The notes under the pieces are model-generated. The model was not told where the DNA came from, did no database searches, and was given only the letters and a program-made list of their open reading frames with translations. Positions 43,398 through 54,235 of a DNA stretch of 64,000 nt are shown here, piece after piece. Source of the stretch: Corythucha ciliata (Eukaryota; Arthropoda; Insecta; Hemiptera; Tingidae). Position 1 is the stretch's first letter, and every line of letters starts with the position of its first letter. The translations under genes were made by a program, and so were the position numbers. Where the stretch lies: the NCBI GenBank assembly GCA_038030265.1, contig CM075943.1, forward strand, positions 1,736,001 to 1,800,000, read 5' to 3'.

Positions 43398-43485
43398 TTG
43401 TGGTGGGAATCGGGCCCCCTCGGAGGACGATGCCTGGACGTGGGAGTCGACGCCCTAGCAACCTCGGCCACTCTACTGGGCTATC
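43398..43485 (-). repeat. tRNA(Ser/Leu)-like SINE head
   Basis: On the minus strand: AGTAGAGTGGCCGAGGTTGC (A box, GTGGCCGAG as in class II tRNAs), then GGGCGTCGACTCCCACGTCC, then GGCCCGATTCCCACC (B box; consensus GGTTCGATTCC with two changes). The order matches a serine/leucine tRNA with a variable arm. The acceptor stem is not closed, and an A/T-rich body follows (AGCTTATGTTTAAAAAAAAT), so a SINE or pseudo-tRNA rather than a tRNA gene. Confidence 0.5.
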
Positions 43486-43564
43486 TAAATTATATTAAAT
43501 TGTAGATACACGCGCATACATCCAATATTCGGCCTTGGAAGGATGTTCAAGGAAGCTGATCGAG

Positions 43565-45350
43565 AAAATCGCTTCCACCGATGAAGCGTCCAAAGTTACC
43601 GGCCAATGCAACTTGAATGAACTTCTCTACGAGGGGCCGCAAATGTAAGATCTTCATCTTACCACACTACTTTTGAAATTCCAAATACACCCACTCGAAA
43701 TGGGCGACGACATCGAGACGGCAATTTTTCAAATCGGCCTTCAGCACGAAGATCGCGATGCAATAAGGCATCTGTGGGTGAAATATTACGTAATTATAGC
43801 ACCCTTTGATGAAAATATTTTCCGCTTGAGCCTCGGCAGCGGGCCTGTCCGGGCATCCTATTATGAGAAAGGACCAAAGTCATGCCAACAGGTTGGCAAC
43901 ATGTCTGCTACATATCTCTCACGCACTGCAGTTACATGCACTTGATGTGTTTTGGATGAACCATCGTGGTTGGGACTCAAATAATCAAAACCTTTTGCCA
44001 ACTTTCCCAGGTCACGTAAAGATACCGATGACATAATTTCAGTCCTTGGCATGGCTTGGGACACTGTCAATGAAAATTTGCGACTCTCTTTCTATGCATC
44101 AACCCATTTTTAGGCTTGTCAACACAAACGAGAAGTCCTAAACATTATTGCATTGCATCTGTGTGTTACCCTTGCAGATTTGTAGCTCCACTCATGCTAC
44201 TTACCAGAATCTTTTTACAATGGGCGAAAGGTTTGAGGTGGGACACACCTCAAGAAATTCCGCATTTCTGCACTTCGGACGGATTGTGCCGTCGATTTCT
44301 CTCTTACGTTCGAAAGCCTTTGCTCTTCCATGATGATTATGGACTGCAACTTTGTGCCTGAACGGTTAACCGGGCAGTACGTGGCTGGCTGCATACATTG
44401 GGATTACTACTTACCCCTCTGGGTCTCGCCAAATGGGCGATCATTGCAACTCGGCCTCAGGCAGCAGGAAACGAGGCCCTGACTGCTGGTTAGACAGCCC
44501 TATGCCAACCGTACCATTTCTTGCTTAACCCCACAGCAAAATAAGACGGTCGAGCCTACATGCAATTATTGAGAGGAATACTGGACCTCACAGCTGGGAG
44601 TACACTCAAATACTTGACATAACTAAACGGACGCATTATTCTACACTAACGAGTCACAGAAATACTTTTTTTATACCACTTTTCATTATTCTGCAACTTC
44701 GATTTACTCCTTTACCAACGAAGTTGCTGGTCGAAGGCATGGTTATCCTCAATTTTGGGCATTTTCTTTCAGACAATCACAGCGTTTGCTATGTAATGGT
44801 CAATACCACATCGCGTGCCTACTATTGACCAACGTGTTCCCGTGCCGTTATAGAATCAGGGCTTTCATCCTGGGCTATCACATGATAATAGATGGACTAC
44901 TCCCATGATGGATCTTCATTGGGAATTCAACCGCCATCACTCTCTCTCCCTCCTAACATAATGGATTCCTCGATTAGGAATTTATAAGAATCTCGTCAGT
45001 TGGGCAAAGCACTGTTTGCTTCGAATTTTAAAAAAAGTGTTGTTATCCGACAATCAATTACAAACACAATTGACAACTACCGAAGAAGCACTGGACACTT
45101 GGCCAGTCACAACTGTAGGACCGGACACGAAACGTTCTTGCATCATCCCATTTTCTGCGTACTTATGGTCCGCCAGATCTTCAACCATCCGATCTAGTTA
45201 CAGGCGTTTTCCCACAGACATCTGAAGTCGAGTTGTTCAAAGTTTTCTGTTGTCCATACGAGGACGACCAACCGTTCTCCAGCGCTTCTGAGATACGTTC
45301 TCGACCCACCATGTCCTGTCCCTTAAGGAACGACCTCTGAAATCTGAGCT
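43565..45350 (+). pseudogene. BEL/Pao-type pol remnant
   Basis: Starts in RT with DEASKVTGQCNLNELLYEGP, an in-frame TAA, then KFQIHPLEMGDDIETAIFQI and GLQHEDRDAIRHLWVK, characteristic of BEL/Pao RT. Further on are LGMAWDTVNENLRLSF (44050), TKREVL-like and RFVAPLMLLTRIFLQWAKGL (44180), RWDTPQEIP, and an integrase-tail-like LKKVLLSDNQLQTQLTTTEE (45020). Many stops and frame changes. No BEL LTRs were recognised. It sits between two Gypsy LTR copies but is unrelated to them. Confidence 0.7.
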
Positions 45351-45633
45351 ACTGAAAAACCCCCATAGGTAACATAATTATATCGTGCAAGTGAAGTGCG
45401 ACACAAAGCGGGCAGCGACAACAATCCAGCGGGCTGGATTACTGAACTTCGCTCTGAGTTGGATCGCCAAGTGCACACGACCCAAGGGGCCCTGGATAAG
45501 ACTATCCGCTGGAACACGATGGCCACTCACAATCAGATCGACTCGACACTCCTCCTCCTAATTGCTATATCTCCAAAAGCCTTTTGTGACCTAACGGCAT
45601 CACCTAAAAACCATTTTTTCTTTGCCTTGGGAG

Positions 45634-46582
45634 TGTCGCTAAAAGCGAAGAGGGACATATGAGTGTGTATGGGTGGACTGCGCGCCACCAGGGTGAAGCC
45701 TTTCTGTGGTGGCAGGGAGGAGGGAGGAAAAGAGAGAGAAAGAAAACGGAGACGCTTGGAATAAAAAAAAGAAGGTAACCAGCTGATCAAGAGAAGAAAT
45801 AGAAAAATGTCAGCTTCTTGGCAGCACGAAGGCGTTATCGGTGAGTCAAAAAACTATTCATACTTCTTTGAGTATAAAATCTTTATCATGGAGCGAACCA
45901 TGCAATTTAGCAATTACCTTAAAATAGAGATAACTGGTCCGGGGAACGATGCCTCGGAAGTTAACGAAATAAAGGAGATATTTGGTCTGAGGAACGATGC
46001 CTCAAAATATCTGTACGGAAATGGAAAGAGACACGATCACTATATTACATGCATTTCAATCACCTGTAGCTACAACTACCAGTCTAAACATAAAACGCGG
46101 AGGACGTGGACACCTATAAGGGGATGATGAGGAGGGTGTCAATTAAAGACTAAAAATTAACTACATGTACGGAACGAGCCAAACTAACCACTTATGGAAC
46201 GAGCCATAAACTAACCACTTATGGAACGAGCCATAAATTAACCATATTTGGAACGAGCCAAATTAACCATCGCAGTTTGGATTGACCCAAACAAACTAAT
46301 TTTATCTAGGTTATTATTTATTCATCGCAGAGTTTGGAACTCGAGACAGTTATGGGCAAAGATTGTGATATATATTAATCACAAAATCTAAGCGCGCATA
46401 ATCGGGATAGTGCCGGAGTGGGGGCTCTCAAATGAACTAAGCTTGCTTTTATAATGTAAGGCCTCAGTCTGTTCTGAATTATGAGTTATTTCACTTACGT
46501 TATGTTCCGTGAATAAATTGCTTTTACAAATATATTAAAGACTTACATCTATCATACACTCCCAATAATTAAATACATAACA
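45634..46582 (+). mobile_element. Gypsy 5' LTR, copy 2 (complete)
   Basis: Runs TGTCGCT...ACATAACA (TG...CA) and is followed after two bases by the primer-binding site. Promoter-like TTATAATG lies at 46449-46456 and AATAAA at 46512-46517, placing U3-R-U5 in the right order. The first 710 bp match copy 1 at 40681. 949 bp is long but acceptable for a Gypsy LTR. The matching 3' LTR is not in the window, because the element is truncated after its integrase. Confidence 0.8.
45807..46127 (+). CDS. 106-codon ORF inside the LTR, copy 2 (unknown protein)
   Basis: Same frame, start (in AAAAATGTC context) and length as the ORF at 40853; two amino-acid differences. There is an upstream purine tract (GAGAGAGAAAGAAAACGGAG). 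It ends 320 bp before the TATA. If translated, it would resemble other LTR-encoded accessory proteins in position only; the sequence gives no functional clue. Confidence 0.35.
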   Translation: MSASWQHEGVIGESKNYSYFFEYKIFIMERTMQFSNYLKIEITGPGNDASEVNEIKEIFGLRNDASKYLYGNGKRHDHYITCISITCSYNYQSKHKTRRTWTPIRG

Positions 46583-46584
46583 AC

Positions 46585-46597
46585 TGGCGCAGTTCGG
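46585..46597 (+). promoter_or_regulatory. Primer-binding site (tRNA-Ser-like)
   Basis: TGGCGCAGTTCGG two bases after the LTR end. It closely resembles the TGGCGCAGTCGG-type site used by Drosophila 17.6/297-like Gypsy elements for a tRNA-Ser primer. It confirms the LTR boundary and the plus orientation. Confidence 0.7.
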
Positions 46598-46648
46598 TTT
46601 TTTTTTTTGTGTCTTTCGGGTTCGATTTTTTTTTTCTCTTTCTGAGTG

Positions 46649-47943
46649 ATGGCAGATGTCGCTGCTTTGGTTGCACAGACAGCGGCCCTACAACAACAAA
46701 TGGCGACTCTCATGACACAAATGCAGGCGTCTTCGCGAGGTGTCCCAAGTTAATGAGGACAGTACAATGAGGAAGAAAATTTCTCAGATTACGTAGATCG
46801 GCTCTCGGCGTACTTTAATCTTCAAAACGTTACACCTGCCCATAGGGTAAATACATTCATTTCTCTTCTATCGCCGAAATTACATGCTCTCTTAAAAAAC
46901 TTGCTACTTCCCGATCTCCCATCAACAAAAACTTACGACCAATTGAAAGACACTCTTCTAAATCACCTACAACCGAAACCTTTAATTATTCCAAGTCGTC
47001 ATGCTTTTCTCAACCGCAAACAACGTGAGGGTGAAAGTGTCTCTCAATACATCGCCGAATTACGGCGCCTTGCGGTTCCTTGCCAATACACAGGAGCAAC
47101 TCTCAATATCATGCTACGCGACGTTTTCGTTTCGGGGCTTACGTCCAAAGACATTTTAGACCGCTTGTTCGAGGAGGACGACCCTCCTATCGAACGCACT
47201 CTGCAATTGGCGCTTGACATTGAAAAGGCCCTTTCCTCGACGCATGAAATTCTTCAAAACCCTGCTATTAATAAATTACAATCTTCCAATTACTCTACAA
47301 AACGGGTTTCCACGAAATTTTCAAAATCTTCTCCGAGTGTATCATCTTCTTATGAGCGTAGCTCTAACGCGCCCGCACCTACCTCTTCGAGTATTGTTTG
47401 TTTTCGTCGCGGAAAAGGCAATCACATTGCTTCTAAATGTTCGGCTAAAAACCTTCACTGCAATTACTGCAAAAAGGAGGGCCACGTACTTTCAGTATGC
47501 CGTCGGCGAGCTCAATCAAAAAACCGTATTCTGCAAGACGAGGAGGACACTACAGCAGAGAGGGGCGGAGATTCCGCATCCTCTTCACCCACTCTACAGG
47601 ATGACTTCTTACAAATTAATTCTCTGCAAGGAAATGAGTCATCGCCTCCTATATTAATTAAAATGTTTCTAAACAACCAACAGGTGACTTTCAAACTCGA
47701 CACTGGCAGTGCGTTTACGGTGGTCAGCCGTAAAAATTTCAACAAAATTCCTAACTGCTCTTTACAACCTACAAAACTTAAATTTCGGTGCTTCAATAAA
47801 AAATACATTACACCTCAAGGCTACACAGACGTTACAGTCTCATACAAAATGAAAAATAAAACACTTCGCTTATACGTTGTCAGCGAAAACGTCGTCTCTC
47901 TCCTTGGTCGAGCTTGGATTGAATCTTTTAATCTTTTGTCGCG
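46649..47943 (+). pseudogene. Gypsy gag and protease (interrupted)
   Basis: The gag start ATG at 46649 gives MADVAALVAQTAALQQQMAT; after 34 codons comes TAATGA, two stops in a row, and the same frame then continues with GQYNEEENFSDYVDRLSAYF and is open to 48025. Later parts: KTYDQLKDTLLNHLQPKP, REGESVSQYIAELRRLA, a degraded first knuckle CFRRGKGNHIASKC (second Cys changed) and an intact CNYCKKEGHVLSVC, then the aspartic protease with LDTGSAFTVVS. The homology stops at LLSRNT (about 47943), where LINE sequence begins. RT, RNase H and most of integrase are missing. Confidence 0.85.
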
Positions 47944-48455
47944 TAACACTTGGGCCAGTGACCAAGCCCTGAGGAGATGGCGGACTGAACCCGGGTGCGC
48001 GGCAAGCAAAACTGGGCATCAATGAGGAAGACCAGGAAGCTTCGGCATGGTTAGTCGGGCTGGGACTAACACGGGTTAAGCTTAGGCTGATAGTAGGGAT
48101 GTATACAGGACATTACGCCCATAATAGGCATCTGTCAATCATGGGGGCAGTAGGGGAGCCCGACTGCGAAAGGTGTGGGGAGGCTGAGGAAACCGCGGAG
48201 CACGTCGTATGCGAGTGTGACGGCTACGCGGCGGCCAGATACACCATTTTTGGTGACGATAGGATATCCTTCCCCAGCTTCTCAAAGGAGAATGGGACCC
48301 GTCTCCTGAGTTTGCTGGAAAGAATAAATAGGTTTGAGGAGCCGTACTAGGCTCTCCCGTGTCCGGGCCCCAAGTGGGTATGGTGTATGGGCCGAAAGGC
48401 TTTTGGCACCTTCGGAGTCGGGAGACCGTCCGAGCCCTCAAAAAAAAAAAAAAAA
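47944..48455 (+). pseudogene. LINE ORF2 C-terminus with 3' UTR and poly(A), inside the Gypsy remnant
   Basis: A Trp-rich start, then WLVGLGLTRVKLRLIVGMYT, GHYAHNRHLSIMG, and CERCGEAEETAEHVVCECDG, the CCHC-like C-terminal finger of I/R1/LOA-type LINEs. The ORF ends FEEPY at 48350. About 90 bp of 3' UTR (CCGAAAGGCTTTTGGCACCT) and about 15 A follow. It is 5'-truncated. The poly(A) joins directly to Gypsy integrase sequence. Confidence 0.8.
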
Positions 48456-49178
48456 TGTCTTCTGAAGCGACTACGCGCATACTCGACGACTTATTCGCGC
48501 GCTATGGTAATCCTTCAACACACGTGACGGACAATTCGCCACCGCACGTCGACTCCGTACCACCCTGCTTCAAACGGGCAAGCGGAGCGGTTTGTTCAAA
48601 TCCTTAAGAAAGGGCTTAAAACACAGACAGGGCCCGGTTCGCTGCAATCAAAACTAAACAACTTTTTTTCCCACTACCGAAGAACTCCCTCCACATCTAC
48701 AGGTCATTCTCCCGCCTTCCTTTTCCTGAACAGGGAGCTTCCCTCCAGCCCTACTCTGCTTCGTCCTTCTGTTCGACCTAAACTACCAACTATCGTACAA
48801 AATATAAATCAAGAATTTCAACCAAAGGAGAAAGTTGCAGTCCACAATTATCATTCTCCTAACCAAAAATGGAAATTCGGCAGCGTCATCGGCAAAGATG
48901 ACGCCGCAAATTACTTGATGGAAGGCAAAATCCTCAGACGACACTCAAATCAGATGAGGAAGGTCGGTCCCGACGTCCCTCTTTCCGCGGCAGCAATCCC
49001 AATTTCGCTGCCCGAAACAACGCAGGAGCCGCCCAGAACAAGAGTAACTTCGCGTCAATCTCTCTCACCAAGGGCGTCCACGCGCTCAGAAAGCACACCT
49101 GAGCCTAGTACGTCAATGCCTCTCCGCAGATCAGACAGAGTCCCACGACCTCCACAACGCTTCGGGCTTCACCGATGA
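48456..49178 (+). pseudogene. Gypsy integrase core end and C-terminal domain
   Basis: Starts SSEATTRILDDLFARYGNPS and THVTDNSPPHVDS (the second catalytic Asp in VTDN), a frame break, then QAERFVQILKKGLKTQ, YRRTPSTSTGHSPAFLF, LNRELPSSPTLLRP, then EKVAVHNYHSPNQKWKFGSV (the GPF/Y-like module) and a Ser/Pro/Arg-rich tail ending RVPRPPQRFGLHR. It is consistent with the same element as the gag at 46649. Frame breaks near 48560 and 48610-48910 make it dead. Confidence 0.8.
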
Positions 49179-49204
49179 TAATATGTGAAGTGAAGCGCGT
49201 GTGT

Positions 49205-49290
49205 TTTTGCTTCAGTGCGTTTTCAGTTTTGTTTTTGCTTCAGAGCGTTTTCAATTTTGTTTTTGCTTCAGTGCGTTTACAGTTTTAATT
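49205..49290 (+). repeat. Three ~28-bp direct repeats
   Basis: TTTTTGCTTCAGTGCGTTTT, then CAGTTTTG, repeated three times with minor changes, right after the Gypsy integrase stop. It could be part of the 3' untranslated region before a lost polypurine tract and LTR. Confidence 0.75.
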
Positions 49291-49324
49291 TTTCTCTATT
49301 TGTAATTTTGATCTGTTTTTAAAG

Positions 49325-49570
49325 TTCCAAGATAATATTGTATTCAAGGCTGTCACCGCCGATCAAAACCGGGACGATTTCATCAGAGACGCATTCATTA
49401 ATGTATTGTACTCGCCGGAGATTCGCCAACGTCTTCTCGAAAAGTCTTCTCTCACGTTAGACGAAGCCATCTAAGGACGCTAGATCACTTGAACTGGCCC
49501 GTTTGCAATCTCTCTCGTTCCCCTCGACATCAACAGTTAACGCTGTTCGATACGATTTGCTGAAATGAAA
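49325..49570 (+). pseudogene. Second Gypsy gag scrap
   Basis: Reads DQNRDDFIRDAFINVLYSPE, IRQRLLEKSSLTLDEAI, a frame break, then SLELARLQSLSFPSTSTVNA. This matches the middle of Gypsy gag proteins (RD.F..GL.S..IRQRLLE). It is a different gag type from the one at 46649. Confidence 0.65.
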
Positions 49571-49829
49571 GAGTACTCCGGGGACTCCGAAAATTGAAAC
49601 GGATTTTGGATCAGACGAGCGAGTTTAAGAGATTCACCCTCTAGCCGGGCCTAAATGTTAAAATAAAACGTAAACTAAGTTTGGATAAATTTAAATGGTT
49701 TTGTTGAGTTGAATATTCTTTTCAATTTTATATATTTTACCGTCTATTACTCTATTACCGTCTATTTACCGTGCGACTAGTAATTAATTAAAAAATTAAA
49801 GAGAGGATTAAAAAAAAAAAGAGAGAAAA

Positions 49830-51035
49830 ACGCGAATTCACGGCTAAAATTGTATTAAAGTGCTACAATTTAGCAGCTTTAAAAATTGAGAAAATGCGCG
49901 AATTCACACCTAAAATTGAGAAAAACCCGACTCACAGATTCTCGGGGGTAGGACTGGAATTAAGAAAACGCGCTGTGGTTCACGCATGAAATAGAGAAAA
50001 ACGCGAATTCGCGTCTGAAAGAGAAGAAAATGCTAATTCACGCAGCTAAGGTATGAAAAATTGCGATTTTATGGATAATATCGTGTAAAAGCGCTGTAAA
50101 TTCGGAGCTATAATTAAGAAATGTGCTCATTCACGGCCAACTCGCACATTCTTGGGAAACTTCAGGAATCAAATTGAGAAAAAACGCTGGATCAAGGGGC
50201 TAAAACTATGGAAAAGCGCTAATTCACGGGTCAAATTTAGAAAAACGCAAATTGGCGTTTAAAATAGAGAAAACCGCTAATTTGCGGATAAAATTTGGAC
50301 AGAGCACTCAAACGCTACGGAACTTCATGGCTAACTCACGCTTGGGAGTTTACAATAAGCGCCGATTCGCTGCTAAAAATGAGAAAATGTGCTAAATTCG
50401 CCGCCAAACGCTGACGAAACGTCGGCACGCAATAATAAATTGAATTTAATCGAGGCGTACTGGACCATTTTTTCATAAAAATTGAGAGAAAAACGTTAAT
50501 TCACAGCTGAAATTGAGAAAACGCCAACTCGCGGATTCCTGGGGCAACTTTGGAAATAAAATTAAGAAACAGCGCTAATTCAAGTGGCTTAAACTGAGAA
50601 AAGGCGCTAATTCGCGGGTATAATAAATAGATAAAAACATGAATTGCCGTTTAAAATGAAGAAAAGGGCCAGTTCAATGCTTAAATTTAGAAAAATTGCT
50701 TATTTTTGGATCAAATTGGGAAAGAGCACTCAAACGCTTCTTAATTTTCGGATTCTTGAGACAACTTCACGGCTAGCAGTTTATAATAAGAGCCGATTCA
50801 CAGCTAAAATTGAGAAAATGCGCTAATTCGCTGCTAAAATTGAGAGAAAAACGCTAATTCACAGTTGAAATTGAGAAAACACATACAGGTACGCGGTTTT
50901 CGGAGGCACTTTCGTGATTGAAAAATATGTTCTTCAACGCTACTAAAAAGTATATATTCCCAGTTTAATAAGAGACTAAAGGGCCTTCTAGAGATTTCCG
51001 CCGCCCGGGCCCCGATAGGTGTTGTTACGCCACTG
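49830..51035 (-). repeat. Family A array and terminus, minus orientation
   Basis: Array units (GCTAATTCGCGGCTAAAATT type) from 49830 to 50890, then the inverted left end: AGAGACTAAAGGGCCTTCTA, GGGCCCCGATAGGTGTTGTT and ACGCCACTG ending at 51035. This is the start of family A in reverse. GATTCACA follows (51036-51043), and GATTCACC occurs at 49631-49638, a possible 7-of-8 duplication, but the opposite terminus is not clearly recognised there. Confidence 0.75.
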
Positions 51036-52229
51036 GATTCACACTGTGATTCTAGCGATTTTTCGGGCCATCGTGTTCTTGTGAACAGCTGCTATACGTC
51101 GTCGTCATCGCTGATACGCAAGGAAAAGCCGGCTGTCCCGCTGCCGCCGTGGAGTGAAAAAATTCGGCCAAAACCAACGACTGTACGTGAAAGGTTCATG
51201 TTATTCCACTTAGCCCCGCGCTTTCAGAAATTCCTTTCCAGTGTGATACGTCATTATTCGGATGACTTAGTTATCACAGAAGCTCTGACTGAACCAGTGG
51301 TAAAACGTAAAGGGTGACTTTTTACATTACAAAAAATAAAACTCTCGCAGGTCGTTACCGTTGCAGAACAAGAATAAGGCTCCTTTCACCACCACCACCT
51401 TTCTTTTCCTTGTTGCCAGTTCAAAGCATGGCGAAAAGTTGGGTTAGTGGTGGTCGTGGAAATTACGGACATTCTCTTCGTTGGAGAAGAATCAACGCGG
51501 GTGGGGGTGGGGTGGAGGAGCGAGTCCCCTTGCCGTCGTAGTTGGCTAAATGGGCTTCCTATCCCACGAAAAAAACCTACGCAGTTAAGCAGCCACGATC
51601 ACTGGTGAACAGGGCTGTTTTGCGATAGGAGAAAAGGTAGTGGTTGGTGGGTAACGAGGAGTAGAGCACCCTAAAGACCCTTCGAGAGATAGCCTTCCGG
51701 TCAATTAACCAACCATTCTTCTTCACTCTCACCCTCTCTCTCACTCTCTCTCACTCTCCCTCCCTCCCGTACTTCTTTGAAAGAGTTTGAAATAGGTTTC
51801 TAAAAAAATCATCAATAAACTAAGCCCTGTTCACACGATGCAATGTTTGAAAACATGAATGCTCCTTGGTAGTGACCGGATGTTTTTAAAAAACCAGCAT
51901 GCAATAACCAACATGGTGGCAAACATGGGCCATGTCATGTTTTTTTCATGTTTCAGAACCTCTAGAACATGAATTCAGTGGTCTCCGGAATGTATAAATA
52001 TATTTAAAGGGCCCCCTGAAGACCAAAAACTTGTTATTTTGGTGATATTCATACCCGAAACTTTCAATTTTGCATATTTTCATCTCCAGCCGTAGTAATT
52101 TCGCGGTGAATCGCCGCCAATTAGTATACCTAGCCGTACCCAAGTAGAGTCGATGAGGACCGCTCCAAGGCCACCTTTCAGAGTCGGCCCCCGAAAAGCT
52201 TAAAGACAAAAAAAAAAAATATAGATTTT
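51036..52229. other. No gene seen; TC-rich simple repeat at 51720-51770
   Basis: Short frames (51081-51317, RFQKFLSSVIRHYSDD) are unrecognised. CTCTCACTCTCTCT-type sequence fills 51726-51768. A CACACGATGCAAT box at 51832 matches those at 12791 and 12875, and an inverted-looking AAAACATGAATG / GACATGTTT pattern suggests a degraded MITE around 51825-51965. Confidence 0.4.
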
Positions 52230-52234
52230 TAGGT

Positions 52235-52930
52235 TTTATTTAAAGCGTTCGATTCGCGGCTAATAATTGAGAACGCGTGTAGATCTGTGAATTGCGTAGA
52301 GACTTTTTGAAGAACGCTGTAAAAAGTTTAGACAAAGCGCTAATATTCACGGCTAAAATAGAGAAAAATCGTTCATGAATAACAAAATTCAAAAACAATT
52401 ACAAATTTGCGGCTAAAAATTAAGTAAAACATTAATTTGCGGCTATAATTCAGAGAAAACACATGGATGATAAGAGTGAAGAAATCGCTAATTTGCAGCT
52501 GAAAATGAGAAGAAGTGCTCAATCGCAGCAAAAGCCCATGAGAAAAAGCGTTCTTTCCATCGAGAAAAACACCAAGTTGCTGATTATTTTAAGAAAATCC
52601 GTGAATTCGCGGCTAAAAGTGAGTAAAACCGGTAATTCTTGACAGTAATTAAGAAATAATACGCGGCTAAAATCGAGAAAAAGTGTTAATCCGCATGCCT
52701 AAGACCCACCCTATACATGAGCGGGAGTCACGCGATTTCAGCGTTTACAGCGGGAATTACTAACAGCAATGTCCTATCTGTGCGTTTTTGTTGAGAATCA
52801 CCCGCTCTGGCCTCTACAGTCACGTGGATACCGCCGCACGTATTGGACGCAGATTAAAAAGTGAAGAAAAAACGCAGCAAAAACGGGGGAAAATGCTAAT
52901 TAGCTGATGAATTTGAGAAAATCGGCGGCT
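52235..52930 (-). repeat. Family A array, minus orientation
   Basis: Units such as TTCGCGGCTAAAAGTGAG and GCTAATTTGCAGCTGAAAAT, interrupted at 52690-52860 by about 170 bp of unrelated sequence. No terminus recognised on either side. Confidence 0.75.
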
Positions 52931-52935
52931 TTTGG

Positions 52936-52958
52936 GAAAAAACCCGGTTTTTTCCCAA
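52936..52958. repeat. Perfect short palindrome
   Basis: GGGAAAAAACC, one C, then GGTTTTTTCCC: 11-bp arms around a single central base, lying at the right edge of the family A array. No terminator function is implied in a eukaryote. Confidence 0.8.
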
Positions 52959-52959
52959 C

Positions 52960-53984
52960 AGAGTATTTTCCCACCCGAATTGGGTTTTTATTAGTTCAAT
53001 TTGAATAGAACTTATCACTGCAGAAATTAGAGAATTCAGCCTCGAAGCGTGAGTTTTTTTCCTCGCGCAGCCTCTTATAACCTTTCCCTCAACTCTGAGA
53101 AGTCTCTATCTGCTCCATAGAGATAATTCATCTCGCATTACGCCACATTGAGCTAAAGGTCGCTGAAAATTTACCTCGGTCGTCACTTTCCAAGAATGAA
53201 CAGTCCCTGATTCTACGAAAACTGAAAGACAGAATTGACTCCAGCGTTAAAAGTAGTATTCATTACGCTGCGACACACCTGGGCCCATCATCATAGGGGA
53301 CGCTGCTGAGCAAGACGAGCAAATAGAAGGCATTAAAAATTCATAAGGTTGCCACACAGATGAAGGTTAATGTCGACAAAGCGATGGTGGATTTGGCCAA
53401 CTATCGTTCCAAGGATGGACTCTGGGGGAAGACATTTTTGTGGGAAAGTGCCTCGGTGGGTCACGCCAAGTGTTTGGTGGCAAGGACTTTGTTCGACTTC
53501 AACTTTGTCTTCCGTTGCGGTTAGAATTTTATCAGCTGCGACAGAAAGATCCTTTAGCACGTTTTCTTGAATGAACAGCAAAAAAACAACAAAAAAAAGT
53601 TTAACGACTGATCAAGCCGGAAAACTGACCTATCTGTCCCACAATTGGAAAATTCAAAATCTTCGAAGAAGCAAAAACAGAAAGCAGTGACTCCTCAAAC
53701 CTTCTTGGACGCTGGGATACCGAAAACAGGTTCGGCAGGCAAATTCACACTTCATTTTTCAAAGGTCCAACGAAACTGATGCAACGGCATCTGAATCATC
53801 ATCATCGTCATCAAACGAGGAAACCTCTGGCGATGAATTCCAATAGAAAAATTAATGGATATTTGGTGGCAAGGCTCGGCTTCAGCTTTGTCTCCCGTAA
53901 CGGTTAGAATTTTAACCATTTTTGTGTAAACAGAGAGTTCGTATGATTCTATGGGTGCAATAAATAGCTGAGATTGAGGGAACG
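52960..53984. other. No confirmed gene; one imperfect direct repeat
   Basis: 53470-53535 and 53860-53922 share TTTGGTGGCAAGG, TTCAGCTTTGTCT-like and CGGTTAGAATTTTA sequence. On the minus strand both encode KIL T(A/V)T xDK(V/A)E(V/A)E xxPCHQ. A plus frame ends in a Ser/Glu-rich stretch ETDATASESSSSSSNEE near 53775-53840. No family recognised. Confidence 0.35.
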
Positions 53985-54235
53985 CGATCATTCGCGACTA
54001 AAATTTGGGAAAATGCGCTAGTGCACGGCATAAATTTGAGAAAACCAGCTAATTCGGTGATGAAATTGAGAAAAAACAAATACTGCGGTTCCTAGAGGCA
54101 ATTTTATGACCAAAATTCCTAAAAAGTCATAATTTAACGTAACAAAAAAAATAGATTCCTTGTCTATTTAGAGATTAAAGGGCCTCATAGACATATCCAC
54201 CCCGGGCCACGGTACGTGTAGGCAGTGGCGGACTG
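53985..54235 (-). repeat. Short family A array with inverted terminus
   Basis: A few array units, then AGAGATTAAAGGGCCTCATA, CCCCGGGCCACGGTACGTGT and AGGCAGTG, a diverged inverted left end of family A. CAGTGGCGGACTGGG (54215) looks like the start of yet another hAT-type end overlapping it. Confidence 0.55.

Noticed and set aside
43565..45350. Functional BEL/Pao polyprotein
   Set aside because: Multiple stops and frame changes; only scattered motifs remain.
40681..46582. The two LTR copies as the 5' and 3' LTR of one element
   Set aside because: The sequence between them is BEL/Pao pol plus a DNA element, not Gypsy; the PBS and gag follow the second copy, so that one is a 5' LTR and the first is an independent truncated copy.
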